Assembly (NCBI RefSeq): GCF_003813985.1
Contig: NZ_CP033897.1
Span: 310,001-374,000, forward strand
Source: Corynebacterium gerontici
GTDB lineage: Bacteria; Actinomycetota; Actinomycetes; Mycobacteriales; Mycobacteriaceae
Length of the DNA stretch: 64,000 nucleotides
Direction of reading: 5' to 3'
Notes under the pieces: model-generated
Databases searched by the model: none
Told to the model about the DNA's origin: nothing
The model's input: the letters and a program-made list of their open reading frames with translations, nothing else
In this document: one piece after another, positions 46,171-54,733 of the stretch
How the letters are laid out: each line of letters opens with the position of its first letter
Numbering within the stretch: position 1 is the stretch's first letter
Translations under genes and position numbers: made by a program

Positions 46171-46341
46171 ATGGGAATCTTGTTTCGGCAGAAGAAGAAG
46201 TTGGGTAAGAACAGTTGGCTGAATATTTCGGGGTCGGGGGCTTCGGCAAGTACCCGCGTGGGGCCGGTGACGCTGAATAGTCGTGGTGGGGTGTATGTGA
46301 ATTTGCCCGGTGGCCTGCATTATCGCGGGCGCTGGAAGTAG
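46171..46341 (+). CDS. DUF4236-type microprotein
   Basis: This 56-aa basic protein starts MGILFRQKKKLGKNSWLNIS, followed by GSGASASTRVGPVTLNSRGG and LPGGLHYRGRW. This is the compact pattern of DUF4236 (MxFRFRKSxKLG…LNxSxSG…GPxGxxxNLPGxG), normally found at the N-terminus of longer proteins; here it is the whole gene. Function is unknown. It abuts bioN on the other strand (stop at 46341, bioN end at 46342). It is probably a leaderless transcript. Confidence 0.7.
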   Translation: MGILFRQKKKLGKNSWLNISGSGASASTRVGPVTLNSRGGVYVNLPGGLHYRGRWK

Positions 46342-46956
46342 CTAATCGGCGGCACCTCGGGCCAGGAGGGCATCGGCGATGGCCTGCGCCCTGCGGATAG
46401 CCCTGACGAAAACAGGGGTGCCCAGGGCTCGGATGGAAAAGGCGGCGCCCCGTGCTTTCCGCGCGTCGAGAACCTCGAATACGGTGCCGAACATGAGCGG
46501 GATCAAGCGAAGCGTCAGCGAGACGGCCAGCACGATCCTTTCCACCGGCAGCCAGCGTGAGAACGGTCGGAGCATTTGCTCCAGCGCGTCCATCATCGCT
46601 TCGAGTTTTGTGGTGAGCGTGAGCAAAGCGGCGAGCATGAGCGCCGCCAGCAGCGAACCTGTGATGCCCAGCGCTCGGTCTATACCTTGCTGCCACCATT
46701 GGAATGTGCCAAGGAGGAGCAGTACCGGCAGCACGGGCCAAAGCTGCGACCATGCGATCCGGGCGGGGATGCGCGCTAGTAGGTACAACACCACCACGCC
46801 CGTCAAGACGGCCAGCGCCGGGAGTGCGCTTTGTACCCAAATTGCTGTGAGCAGGATAAAAGCCAGGAGGATGAGGAACTTCCACTTTGCCGCGAGTCGG
46901 TGAATGGCGGTGTCGCCTGGCACGTATACGCCCAGGGGCAGCAGTTGCCTATTCAT
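46342..46956 (-). CDS. bioN: Energy-coupling factor transporter transmembrane protein (BioN)
   Basis: This 204-aa EcfT protein has about five helices. The two Ala-Arg-Gly coupling motifs that bind the ATPases are present (ARKARGAAF and ADALLARGA). It starts at the ATG at 46956, overlapping bioM by 8 nt. It is the third gene of bioY–bioM–bioN, the biotin uptake operon; ATP hydrolysis at BioM drives biotin transport through BioY. Confidence 0.9.
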   Translation of the reverse strand: MNRQLLPLGVYVPGDTAIHRLAAKWKFLILLAFILLTAIWVQSALPALAVLTGVVVLYLLARIPARIAWSQLWPVLPVLLLLGTFQWWQQGIDRALGITGSLLAALMLAALLTLTTKLEAMMDALEQMLRPFSRWLPVERIVLAVSLTLRLIPLMFGTVFEVLDARKARGAAFSIRALGTPVFVRAIRRAQAIADALLARGAAD

Positions 46957-47635
46957 GGCCGACCAGTCGCTTGTATTCGGCGATAACTTCGCGTGGCGAG
47001 CCGTCGGCGGCGATGCGGTGATCATGGATGCAGATGGCTCGGTCGAAGTCCTCAACGAATTCGAGATCGTGAGTCACGACGATGAGTTGTTGGGTCAGTT
47101 CGGTGAAAATTTGGCGCAGTTTATCGCGATTGCGCAGGTCGAGCAGTGTTGTGGGTTCGTCGGCGATGAGCAGCTTCGGATTAATCACCAGTACCGCCGC
47201 CAGGGCCAGCAGATGCTTTTGGCCGCCAGATAGGAGGTGCGGCGATTGCTCCCGCAGCTTTTGCAGGCCGAAGCGGTTGAGGGTGGCGTCGACAAGCTCT
47301 CTGCGCTTTGCTGCGGGGTACTTGAAGCGGCGCAGGGAGAAGGCGATATCGTCGGCGACGGTGGGCATGACAATTTGATTCTCGGGGTCGGAAAACACGA
47401 ATCCGACTTCCTTGCGCACCTGCTTGCCTTGCTTTTCGACGTCCACGCCATCCACCAGCACCCGCCCCCGCGAGGGCGAGCCGAGCCCGTTAATCAAGCG
47501 CACTAGCGTGGACTTGCCGCCGCCATTTTCGCCGATGATCGCGATGCGCCGTTCCGAGAGCTCGAGGTTGATGTGCTCAAGCGCAGTGAAATCATCGAAC
47601 TGCACCTGCACGTCCTCGAAACGAATCAGCGGCAT
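46949..47635 (-). CDS. bioM: Biotin transporter ATP-binding protein (BioM)
   Basis: This 228-aa ECF-type ATPase has Walker A GENGGGKST (near residue 34), the signature LLSGGQKHLLALAA, Walker B LLIADEPT and a terminal H-loop (VTHDLEF). The start is ATG 47635, 1 nt after the bioY stop. It overlaps bioN by 8 nt. It powers biotin import. Motif copies lie inside at 47287-47296 (CGTCGACAAG) and 47433-47442 (CTTTTCGACG). Confidence 0.93.
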   Translation of the reverse strand: MPLIRFEDVQVQFDDFTALEHINLELSERRIAIIGENGGGKSTLVRLINGLGSPSRGRVLVDGVDVEKQGKQVRKEVGFVFSDPENQIVMPTVADDIAFSLRRFKYPAAKRRELVDATLNRFGLQKLREQSPHLLSGGQKHLLALAAVLVINPKLLIADEPTTLLDLRNRDKLRQIFTELTQQLIVVTHDLEFVEDFDRAICIHDHRIAADGSPREVIAEYKRLVGHE

Positions 47636-47636
47636 G

Positions 47637-48200
47637 CTAGGCCTTGCGCAGGTCAGGGAACGCCGCATGCACGCCCGAAGCAATGCCCACAGCAGCAGCG
47701 ACCTTGATCAAATCCGGGATGATGAATGGGCCATTCACCGCCAAAGCAGGCATGAAAGCCATATCGGCGCGCAACATGAGACCAAAGGTGCCAAAAAGAT
47801 ACTGGATGGCAAGCCCGGCCAGGCCTGCGATGGCGAGGGTGAGGATCGCCGAACCTCCCCGGGTAGCCCTATACGCAATGGCGCCGGCGACAAACGCAGC
47901 CACCAGGTAACCCACGATATAACCCACGGTGGGACCCGCCAGCGCCGCCAACGTCGAGCGACCACCGGCGAGGACGGGAATCCCCAACAATCCGATGCCC
48001 AGGAACAAAGCGGTAGCCAGGAAGCCACGCTTTGGGCCGAGCACTAGCGCAGCGAGAATCACAATGGCGTTCTGCAGCACGATCGGCACACCAGCTGCGC
48101 CCACCGGGATGGACACGAAAGCGAACACGATGATCAGCGCAGCAAATACCGCGATATAGGCGAGATCTAGCATTGGGTTTTTGCGAAATTGAGAAGTCAC
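47637..48200 (-). CDS. bioY: Biotin transporter BioY
   Basis: This 187-aa substrate-binding subunit has six helices. The BioY pattern VPIVLQNAIVILAALVLGPKRG and GRSTLAALAGPTVGYIVGYLVAA is clear. The GTG start at 48200 follows a TAAGCT box by 7 nt, suggesting a leaderless message. It is first gene of bioYMN. No clear biotin operator is visible by eye. Confidence 0.95.
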   Translation of the reverse strand: MTSQFRKNPMLDLAYIAVFAALIIVFAFVSIPVGAAGVPIVLQNAIVILAALVLGPKRGFLATALFLGIGLLGIPVLAGGRSTLAALAGPTVGYIVGYLVAAFVAGAIAYRATRGGSAILTLAIAGLAGLAIQYLFGTFGLMLRADMAFMPALAVNGPFIIPDLIKVAAAVGIASGVHAAFPDLRKA

Positions 48201-48249
48201 AGTGAGTAGCTTAACGCCGACGATGCTGGTGACAGTAGTGGCCGCTGGC

Positions 48250-48255
48250 TAGCAT
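48250..48255 (+). promoter_or_regulatory. -10 box of the ThrE-type exporter gene (leaderless)
   Basis: TAGCAT lies 8 nt before the GTG at 48264. There is no ribosome binding site. Confidence 0.4.
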
Positions 48256-48263
48256 CAATCAGC

Positions 48264-49571
48264 GTGAGCCACCGCAGTGAAGAAGAGCAATTCCAAATGG
48301 GCGTCGAGGCCGACGCAGTGATTCGCCTTGGCATGATGCTCGCAGGAGCTGGGTCCAGTGGCTACCGCGTGATGAGGGCGATGAAACGTGCAGCACGCGC
48401 GCTCGGTTTTGATTCGCTCGACGCAACGGTGGGCATCACCCAAATCACCTGCACTGTGCACAAAGGGCACCACTTTCGCACGGTGATTGCCCGTGACCAC
48501 AACCCTGCTGTGGACGCCTCCAGAATCGAGGCCATTGAAACGCTCACGCACAATTTGCACCACAGCATCACTGCCGAAGAGCTCAATGAGGCACTCGATG
48601 CCATTGAACACCAAGTGATCAAGCGTTGGTCTCCTTTATGGCTTTCGCTCGCAGCGGCTATTGCATGTGCCGGCTTCGCGGTGCTCAACCACTTCACGCT
48701 GCAATCCGCGATCCTTGTGGCGATCAGCGCCGGTATAGGGCAATCAGTGCGCATGGCGTGCGCCAAGCGTCGAGTACACCAGCTCGGTGCCGTGAGCGCT
48801 GGCGGCTTAGCTGCTGCATTGAGCTTCTTTGTTTGTGCGTGGGTGCTCGACCTTTTTGGCGTGACTCCGCTAGAAAGCGTGAGCGCAGGTTACATAGCAG
48901 CGGTGCTGTTCCTCATCCCCGGGTTCCCCCTCTTTTCCTCCATGATCGACCTCAGTCGCTTCGACTTTGATGCCGGACTCGCCAGATTGAGCTATTCCCT
49001 GACGATCATCTTCTGCGCAACCTTTGTGGTGGGCATGGTGAGTTGGCTAACGGGTCTGAATCCAGAACCCGTGGCCGCAAGCGCGTCAGGCAGCTGGTAT
49101 GTGGCCGCGGGCGTTGCGAGTTTTCTAGGCGTGGCGGGTTTTGCCTTCCTTTTCAATTCTTCGCGCCGCATGGTGCTGGTTGCCGCGAGCGTTGGCACCG
49201 TGGCAAATTTGCTGCGATTGGCGTTGCTTGAAACCGGGGCCACCGCGTACTTCGCCGCATTCGTGGGTGGACTTATCATCGGACTCGTCGGAGCGATTGC
49301 GGCAAAACGCTCGCACCTGCCCCGGGTAACCACCACCGTCCCCGCTGCGGTGGTGCTCATTCCAGGCACTGCGATGTTCCGCGCCGTGTACTACCTCAAC
49401 TCCGGTGACGTGGACCAATCCTTGAGCAACGCGGCAACGGCATCGCTCGTTGTGGTGGCCATAGCTGCGGGCTTAGTGTTGGCGAGAATGCTCACCGACA
49501 AAAACTGGGCGTTCGGTCACCTCATTGACTTTTCGCGCCCCATGGATCCACCAGAAGTGAAATCCCCTTGA
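48264..49571 (+). CDS. thrE: Threonine/serine exporter family protein (ThrE-like)
   Basis: This 435-aa protein has a soluble N-terminal DUF1212 domain (residues around 1-140, with GAGSSGYRVMRAMKRAARALG) and about ten membrane helices afterwards. It includes the IPGFPLFSSMIDLSRFDF and LIPGTAMFRAVYYL segments typical of ThrE. C. glutamicum ThrE exports threonine and serine. The gene may be the ThrE orthologue or a paralogue. Start is GTG with a likely leaderless mRNA, divergent from bioY. It ends 5 nt before the end of mutY. Confidence 0.85.
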   Translation: MSHRSEEEQFQMGVEADAVIRLGMMLAGAGSSGYRVMRAMKRAARALGFDSLDATVGITQITCTVHKGHHFRTVIARDHNPAVDASRIEAIETLTHNLHHSITAEELNEALDAIEHQVIKRWSPLWLSLAAAIACAGFAVLNHFTLQSAILVAISAGIGQSVRMACAKRRVHQLGAVSAGGLAAALSFFVCAWVLDLFGVTPLESVSAGYIAAVLFLIPGFPLFSSMIDLSRFDFDAGLARLSYSLTIIFCATFVVGMVSWLTGLNPEPVAASASGSWYVAAGVASFLGVAGFAFLFNSSRRMVLVAASVGTVANLLRLALLETGATAYFAAFVGGLIIGLVGAIAAKRSHLPRVTTTVPAAVVLIPGTAMFRAVYYLNSGDVDQSLSNAATASLVVVAIAAGLVLARMLTDKNWAFGHLIDFSRPMDPPEVKSP

Positions 49572-49576
49572 GTTAA

Positions 49577-50473
49577 TCAGCTGGGCAATTGGAAGCGGCC
49601 ATCGCTGGTTTGCTCGGCGAGTTCGTCCTCGATCAGCGAGAACAATGCCCGCGAACGCTGTGCTGCGTCGGGCCACACCACGTCGATTGCATCCTTTGAC
49701 ACCGGTGCATCTGCGTTGCGAAGCACGTCCATGATAAGTCCTCGAACCTGACGGTCGGTGCCTTGAAACTTCTGCCGCTTTTTCTTTTTCGCCCTCAGCT
49801 CCGCTTCGCTTGGCATTGGCTTCCCGGCGCCCACCCATGCACAATCACCCACCAATGGGCACTGCTCGCATTTGGGTGTAGGGGTACACACCAGTGCGCC
49901 GAGTTCCATGAGGCCGACGGAAAACGTTGCGGCGTCTTGTTGTGGCAGCAGAGCTTCGAGCTCCTTTAGCTCTCGCTTCGAAGCATTTGCAGAAAGATAT
50001 GCGCCTTTAGTGAGTCGGGTGAGGACTCTGCGCACATTGGTATCAACCACCGGCACTTTTTGACCATAGGCAAAGGCTGCGACGGCGCGGGCGGTGTAAT
50101 CGCCGATGCCCGGTAATGACAGCAGTTCATCCACATCTCGCGGCACTTCACCTGCGTGTTTCTGGCAAATTACCTGGGCGCATTCGTGGAGTCGGAGTGC
50201 TCTGCGGGGATAGCCCAGCTTCCCCCAAGCGCGCAGTACATCTGATTTTTCGGCCTCGGCAAAAGTGCATGGATCGGGCCACTGTTGCATCCATTCCAGC
50301 CACCGCGGCTCCACGCGCGCAACCTGCGTTTGCTGGCTCATCACCTCGGAAAGCAGCACACCCCAGGGGCTAGTTTCTGGTGTGCGCCACACAATCTCTC
50401 GCGCGTTGCTGCGATACCAGTTGATGACTAAGCGTTGGATTCTGCGGGTGTTGATGTGTTCGGAGGAAGTCAC
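49577..50473 (-). CDS. mutY: A/G-specific adenine glycosylase
   Basis: This 298-aa MutY removes adenine opposite 8-oxoguanine. The HhH-GPD motif LPGIGDYTARAVAAFAYG with catalytic Asp in VVDTNVRR is clear, and a C-terminal iron-sulfur cluster motif follows. The cluster cysteines are spaced C-x5-C-x2-C-x5-C, one residue shorter in the first gap than in most MutY proteins (x6). The C-terminal Nudix-like part is short. The ATG is at 50473. It is divergent from the carbonic anhydrase gene. Confidence 0.94.
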   Translation of the reverse strand: MTSSEHINTRRIQRLVINWYRSNAREIVWRTPETSPWGVLLSEVMSQQTQVARVEPRWLEWMQQWPDPCTFAEAEKSDVLRAWGKLGYPRRALRLHECAQVICQKHAGEVPRDVDELLSLPGIGDYTARAVAAFAYGQKVPVVDTNVRRVLTRLTKGAYLSANASKRELKELEALLPQQDAATFSVGLMELGALVCTPTPKCEQCPLVGDCAWVGAGKPMPSEAELRAKKKKRQKFQGTDRQVRGLIMDVLRNADAPVSKDAIDVVWPDAAQRSRALFSLIEDELAEQTSDGRFQLPS

Positions 50474-50532
50474 GACGGGATTTTTGCCTCATTTTTCAAT
50501 CTTTGTGTGCGTGAAGTGCCAGAATACTTGGT

Positions 50533-51135
50533 ATGAGTGAGAATCCTTCTTCAGCCCTCTGGCACACCATGCTCGAAGCGAATAGGCGTTTCGCGGAGGG
50601 CAAGCCGGAGCGCCCAAACCAGGATGAGGATCGCCGCGCTGCGCTGCAGGGTGGGCAGAATCCTTATGCCTGTGTCTTCACTTGTTCGGACTCGCGCGTT
50701 CCCGCCGAATTGATTTTCGACGCAGGCCTCGGCGACCTCTTCGTGGTTCGCACTGCGGGCGAGGTTGTAGACACTGGTGTCATGGCCACGTTGGAGTTCG
50801 CGGTCGCCGGTCTGGGTGTCGAATTGCTGGTGATCATGGGCCACGAGAACTGCGGCGCGGTCAAAGCAACTGCCGAGGTCTATGAAGGTGCGGATCTGCC
50901 GCCGGCCCAGCAACGCGTGCTCGTGGAACAGATCTTGCCCAGCATTACCAAAGCCAAACAAGCCGGCATGAATGAGCGCGAAGATTTTGAGCGCCAGCAC
51001 GCAGCGCGGATGGCTGAAAAGGTACTCGCTACTTCCTCGGTGATTCGCGAAGCGGTGGAGGCGGGCAAGCTTAATGTTGTCGCTGCACGTTACAAGCTTG
51101 ACGACGCCACCGTGGAGACAGTCGCCTCCTGGTAA
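50533..51135 (+). CDS. Beta-carbonic anhydrase
   Basis: This 200-aa zinc enzyme interconverts CO2 and bicarbonate. The zinc ligands are visible: Cys in CSDSRVP (with the Asp-Arg dyad), and His and Cys in GHENCGAV. It has the layout of the mycobacterial CanB neighbour of mutY. The ATG start has a weak upstream region. A hairpin follows. Length is normal for the family. Confidence 0.95.
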   Translation: MSENPSSALWHTMLEANRRFAEGKPERPNQDEDRRAALQGGQNPYACVFTCSDSRVPAELIFDAGLGDLFVVRTAGEVVDTGVMATLEFAVAGLGVELLVIMGHENCGAVKATAEVYEGADLPPAQQRVLVEQILPSITKAKQAGMNEREDFERQHAARMAEKVLATSSVIREAVEAGKLNVVAARYKLDDATVETVASW

Positions 51136-51153
51136 CTTCGAAATCCTTTCGTC

Positions 51154-51180
51154 TTTCAGCGGGGTGTTGGCGCTGAAAAA
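51154..51180 (+). terminator. Hairpin after carbonic anhydrase
   Basis: TTTCAGCG and CGCTGAAA form an 8-bp stem with a 9-nt loop. It is about 20 nt after the stop, with no long T-run. Confidence 0.5.
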
Positions 51181-51194
51181 CTTGAGGAACTTCG

Positions 51195-51200
51195 TATTCT
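51195..51200 (+). promoter_or_regulatory. -10 box of the membrane protein gene at 51208 (leaderless)
   Basis: TATTCT lies 7 nt before the GTG at 51208, with no ribosome binding site. Confidence 0.45.
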
Positions 51201-51207
51201 AAATATC

Positions 51208-51876
51208 GTGGATCGACGCAGAAACGCCCCGGACAGATTGCCCGAGAAGTATTACCAACGACGCCGTGCTGCCGCGGCGATTGTGTTGGTCATCGTTGTC
51301 CTGCTCCTCATCTGGCTCATGAGTAGCCTGGGCGGCAAGAACGATCCCACCCCCGCTGCGCATACCTCTACTTCCACGAGTAGTAGTAGCGTTAAAAACT
51401 CCAGCTCTGAAGAATCATCCTCTGAAGCATCTTCCGCTGAGCCCAGTAGTGAGGAGCCCTCTGCGCAGGTGGCTCCGGCCAAGGACACCTGTGGCGTTGA
51501 GGATCTGCAGATCGTGGCGAAGACAAACAGGCCTGACTACCCCGCGGGGGAGCAGCCAGTGTTCTATCTGACGGTCACGAACCCAACCGCGGTTGATTGT
51601 GACGTTGACCTGGATCAAGAACCACTTCGCTTTGAGGTCTATGACCTGGGCACCAACCAGCGCGTTTGGTCCGATATCGACTGTAACCGGCCCGTGGCTC
51701 AGGGACGTCAAGTGTTCCAAGCGGGGCAGCAGCGCAGCTTCGAGGCCGCTTGGTCGCGCACCGAAAGTGCGCCCGATGAATGCACCGACCGCCCCCAAGT
51801 AGCTCCAGGCAGTTACTATCTGCACACCGTCATTGGCCCGAACCCCTCCCAGCCGGTGACCTTCAACCTGGCTTAG
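51208..51876 (+). CDS. Conserved bitopic membrane protein (Rv3587c-like)
   Basis: This 222-aa protein has a basic cytoplasmic start, one membrane helix (residues around 20-45), a Ser/Glu/Thr-rich linker (around 55-92), and then a conserved extracytoplasmic domain with four cysteines. The position next to carbonic anhydrase and radA matches the mycobacterial Rv3587c membrane protein. Its function is unknown; a cell-envelope role is likely. The stop codon overlaps the radA stop (TTAG, 51873-51876). The GTG start is probably leaderless. Confidence 0.82.
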   Translation: MDRRRNAPDRLPEKYYQRRRAAAAIVLVIVVLLLIWLMSSLGGKNDPTPAAHTSTSTSSSSVKNSSSEESSSEASSAEPSSEEPSAQVAPAKDTCGVEDLQIVAKTNRPDYPAGEQPVFYLTVTNPTAVDCDVDLDQEPLRFEVYDLGTNQRVWSDIDCNRPVAQGRQVFQAGQQRSFEAAWSRTESAPDECTDRPQVAPGSYYLHTVIGPNPSQPVTFNLA

Positions 51877-53249
51877 CCATCGATCAGTGACAGCGCCTCA
51901 TTGATGGTGCTCACCTGCACGATCTTCATACCGGGGATCGAGATCTCCGTGTTCGGCACGATGGCCTGGCGGTAACCTAGGCGTTTGGCTTCTGCCAGAC
52001 GCCTTTGCAGATTTGGTACTGCCCGGATTTCGCCAGCGAGCCCGACTTCCCCCATCACCACTGTTCGCTGGGGCAGTGGACGGCCGGTCATTGCACTGGC
52101 CGTGGCTAGGGCAATGGCCATATCAACCGCTGGTTCTCCAACTTTTACACCGCCCACGGTGGCTACGTACACCTCTTTATCGTGGGTTCGCTTGCGTGCG
52201 CGAGCCGAAAGCACTGCTAGCACCATCGGCACCCGTGTGGCGTCTAAGCCCGTGACTGCTCGGCGTGGGTTTTTGGATTCAGTTGGTACCACCAACGATT
52301 GCACCTCAGCCAGCATGGGGCGCACGCCGTCCATCGCCACCGTGACGGCGGTGCCATCGGGTGTGGCGTCGCGATGTGAAAGAAAGAGCCCCGATGGGTC
52401 TGGTACCTCGTGGATGCCGTCGTGCTGCTGCTCGAAGCACCCCACCTCGTCTGTGGCTCCGAAGCGATTCTTGATTCCGCGAAGCATGCGAAGACTGGAA
52501 TGACGATCACCCTCGAAGTTCAGTACCACGTCCACTAAGTGCTCAAGTGTTCGCGGTCCTGCAACGTTGCCATCCTTGGTGACGTGGCCGACGAGCAGGA
52601 CGGGGATTCCGCTTTCCTTCGCCAAGCTGGTGAGGGCGGCCGTGACTGCTCGTGATTGCGCCACACCTCCCGGCACCCCCTCCACGCCATTGGCGTGCAT
52701 GGTTTGCACAGAATCGACAATCAGCAGGCTTGGCTTCAAGGAGTCGACATGGCCGAACACAATATCAAGCTGAGATTCCGCAGCTAAAAAGAGCGACTCT
52801 TGAAGCGCGCCGGTTCTTTCCGCACGCATGCGCACCTGCCCTGCAGATTCCTCCGCCGTGACGTACAAAGCCGTGCGAGTTCCCTTGCCTTCTGCCTGTT
52901 GCGCCCACTTCGCGGCGACCTCCAGCAGCAAAGTAGATTTGCCCACGCCTGGCTCGCCGGCCAGCAGCACAACTGACCCTGGCACGATGCCACTACCGAG
53001 AACCCGGTCGAGTTCCCCGATGCCGGTGGTTTGGACGGTTGATTTGGTGGGATCCACCTGGGTGATCTTGAGCGCCGGTGAAGAGGGCGTGATGGAAGCT
53101 GAAGCCTTGCGGTTGCTCGCAGAGGTGATGATCGGCGCGTGCTCTTCAAATGAGCCCCAAGCTCCGCATTCGGGGCAGCGGCCGAGCCACTTGGGAGCCT
53201 CATATCCACATTCGCCACAGACGTGGGTACTTCGCTTTGCTTTTGCCAT
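51873..53249 (-). CDS. radA: DNA repair protein RadA
   Basis: This 458-aa RecA-like ATPase drives branch migration in recombination. The N-terminal zinc finger is CGECGYEAPKWLGRCPECG, and Walker A is GEPGVGKS near residue 98. The KNRFG motif precedes a C-terminal Lon-protease-like domain. The length is normal. In M. tuberculosis disA follows radA, but here no disA is adjacent. The gene is followed by the tail-to-tail membrane protein gene. lpqE lies upstream with its terminator between. Confidence 0.96.
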   Translation of the reverse strand: MAKAKRSTHVCGECGYEAPKWLGRCPECGAWGSFEEHAPIITSASNRKASASITPSSPALKITQVDPTKSTVQTTGIGELDRVLGSGIVPGSVVLLAGEPGVGKSTLLLEVAAKWAQQAEGKGTRTALYVTAEESAGQVRMRAERTGALQESLFLAAESQLDIVFGHVDSLKPSLLIVDSVQTMHANGVEGVPGGVAQSRAVTAALTSLAKESGIPVLLVGHVTKDGNVAGPRTLEHLVDVVLNFEGDRHSSLRMLRGIKNRFGATDEVGCFEQQHDGIHEVPDPSGLFLSHRDATPDGTAVTVAMDGVRPMLAEVQSLVVPTESKNPRRAVTGLDATRVPMVLAVLSARARKRTHDKEVYVATVGGVKVGEPAVDMAIALATASAMTGRPLPQRTVVMGEVGLAGEIRAVPNLQRRLAEAKRLGYRQAIVPNTEISIPGMKIVQVSTINEALSLIDG

Positions 53250-53292
53250 GGTGCCACCTTAAAACACGACCCCCGAATGGGTCTTGACATGC

Positions 53293-53319
53293 AAAAACGC
53301 GCAGCCTTTGGGCTGCGCG
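53293..53319 (-). terminator. Terminator of lpqE
   Basis: On the minus strand CGCGCAGCC and GGCTGCGCG form a 9-bp stem with a 4-nt loop, followed by five T. It is about 20 nt after the lpqE stop. Confidence 0.88.
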
Positions 53320-53336
53320 CTCTGTGGGTAAAACGC

Positions 53337-53897
53337 TTAGTGTGAAGCCTCGGGAGTCTGGCGCTCCAGGGAGCCTGCCGGAGGCAGCGGCTCGGAAACG
53401 GTGGCGGTCACGGAAACCTCCTGGCCATTGTCAAAGACGAACTTCACGTCCGCATTGCCTCCCGGGGGGAAGCCTGGGTTATCAACCGAGGTGGCTACCT
53501 TCTGCAGGCAAGCCTTGTCGGTGGTGGGGATGTTCTTGAGTTCCTGCTCAAGGTCTGCCACTAGGGAGCACTCGGGAGCCATGGTGAGGTCACCGTCCAA
53601 GGAGACGGACTTGCCGTCGACGCTGACGCTCTTCAGGGTGTGGTCACGGTCGCCCTTATCCTGGTTGGAGGCGGTGAACTTCAGTCCGGCCTTGCCGTCC
53701 TGCTTCACGTGTACGGTGACGTCGCGCACCGAGACCAGGTTGTCTGGGGTGTTGGCTGAGGCACCGTCCACCGCTGCTACCTGGGTATCGGTTTGGGAGA
53801 TCTGGCCTGCGCCACAGGATGCGAGCGCGAGGGCGCAGAATGCGGCGCCGGAGACCAGTGCGGCCGACTTAAGGGACTTCACGTGTACGTCCTCCAT
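53337..53897 (-). CDS. lpqE: LpqE-like lipoprotein
   Basis: This 186-aa secreted lipoprotein has a signal peptide at residues around 8-27 with lipobox LASC (lipidated Cys near residue 28). A mature beta-rich domain with further cysteines follows. Its place between radA and carD is that of lpqE in mycobacteria. Its function is unknown; CarD-region lipoproteins are envelope-located. The ATG at 53897 is the best supported start, although a GTG four codons later (MEDVH-V) is possible. Confidence 0.82.
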   Translation of the reverse strand: MEDVHVKSLKSAALVSGAAFCALALASCGAGQISQTDTQVAAVDGASANTPDNLVSVRDVTVHVKQDGKAGLKFTASNQDKGDRDHTLKSVSVDGKSVSLDGDLTMAPECSLVADLEQELKNIPTTDKACLQKVATSVDNPGFPPGGNADVKFVFDNGQEVSVTATVSEPLPPAGSLERQTPEASH

Positions 53898-53926
53898 CGT
53901 GAAAACGGATAAGACAGTGACGGATG

Positions 53927-53936
53927 CGTCGAAAAG
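53927..53936 (+). repeat. Dispersed motif CGTCGAAAAG (intergenic copy)
   Basis: This exact copy lies in the 265-bp intergenic region between lpqE and carD. Confidence 0.75.
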
Positions 53937-54117
53937 CTAAGAAGGGCATCCGATGCTGTCGCGAGCATTTTACTTAAGTCACTTTAGTGGTTTGTGTCCC
54001 GCGGTACACAGCCAATGTGTGATTGATCAAGCCAAACGGGGTAAAACGAAAGGATTAGCAAAATTCCCCCTTCGATCCTTGGGTAAAGCGCGCGGGATTG
54101 GGTTCGAGGTGCAGTGC

Positions 54118-54123
54118 TACAAT
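54118..54123 (+). promoter_or_regulatory. -10 box of the carD promoter
   Basis: TACAAT lies 39 nt before the carD ATG. An mRNA start a few bases later leaves a leader carrying AAGGAG, so this gene is not leaderless. Confidence 0.55.
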
Positions 54124-54162
54124 ACGGCAGTTACGCGTGCGTACAGCTTGAAGGAGAATTCC

Positions 54163-54732
54163 ATGGATTTTAAGGTCGGCGACACCGTTGTGTACCCACA
54201 TCACGGCGCGGCTGTGGTGGCAGATATTGAACACCGCGAAATGGGTGGGGAGACCTTAGAGTACCTTGTGCTGCAAATTCACCAGTCTGACCTGGTGGTT
54301 CGCGTGCCTTCCAAAAACGCTGAGCTCGTTGGCGTGCGCGATGTCGTCGACGACGCTGGATTGAAGAAGGTTTTCGGATTCCTGCGGGAGGCCGATGTGG
54401 AGGAGGCCACTAACTGGTCTCGTCGTTTCAAGGCCAATCAGGAGCGTCTGGCTTCCGGTGACGTGAATAAGGTTGCTGAGGTTGTCCGCGATCTCTGGCG
54501 CCGCGATCAAGGCAAGGGGCTTTCTGCAGGTGAGAAGCGTATGTTGGCGAAGGCTCGCCAGGTGCTTGTGGGCGAGCTTTCCCTGGCCGAGGTAAACGAT
54601 GAGAAGAAGGCCGATGCCCTGCTGGCTGAGGTAGATGCCACCATTGAGCGTCACCGCGGCGAGGTGGAGAAGCCGTCGGAGCCGATCAACTTCGATGACA
54701 ACGAAGTCGACCTCGACGAACTCTCCTTCTAG
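54163..54732 (+). CDS. carD: CarD-like transcription factor
   Basis: This 189-aa essential regulator binds the RNA polymerase beta subunit and stabilises open complexes. The N-terminal Tudor-like RNAP-interacting domain starts [17 protein letters not shown], and the C-terminal helical DNA-binding region includes [12 protein letters not shown]. The start is the ATG at 54163 with AAGGAG six bases upstream; the open frame from 53953 has no support. ispD follows 1 nt after the stop. Confidence 0.96.
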   Translation: MDFKVGDTVVYPHHGAAVVADIEHREMGGETLEYLVLQIHQSDLVVRVPSKNAELVGVRDVVDDAGLKKVFGFLREADVEEATNWSRRFKANQERLASGDVNKVAEVVRDLWRRDQGKGLSAGEKRMLAKARQVLVGELSLAEVNDEKKADALLAEVDATIERHRGEVEKPSEPINFDDNEVDLDELSF

Positions 54733-54733
54733 C

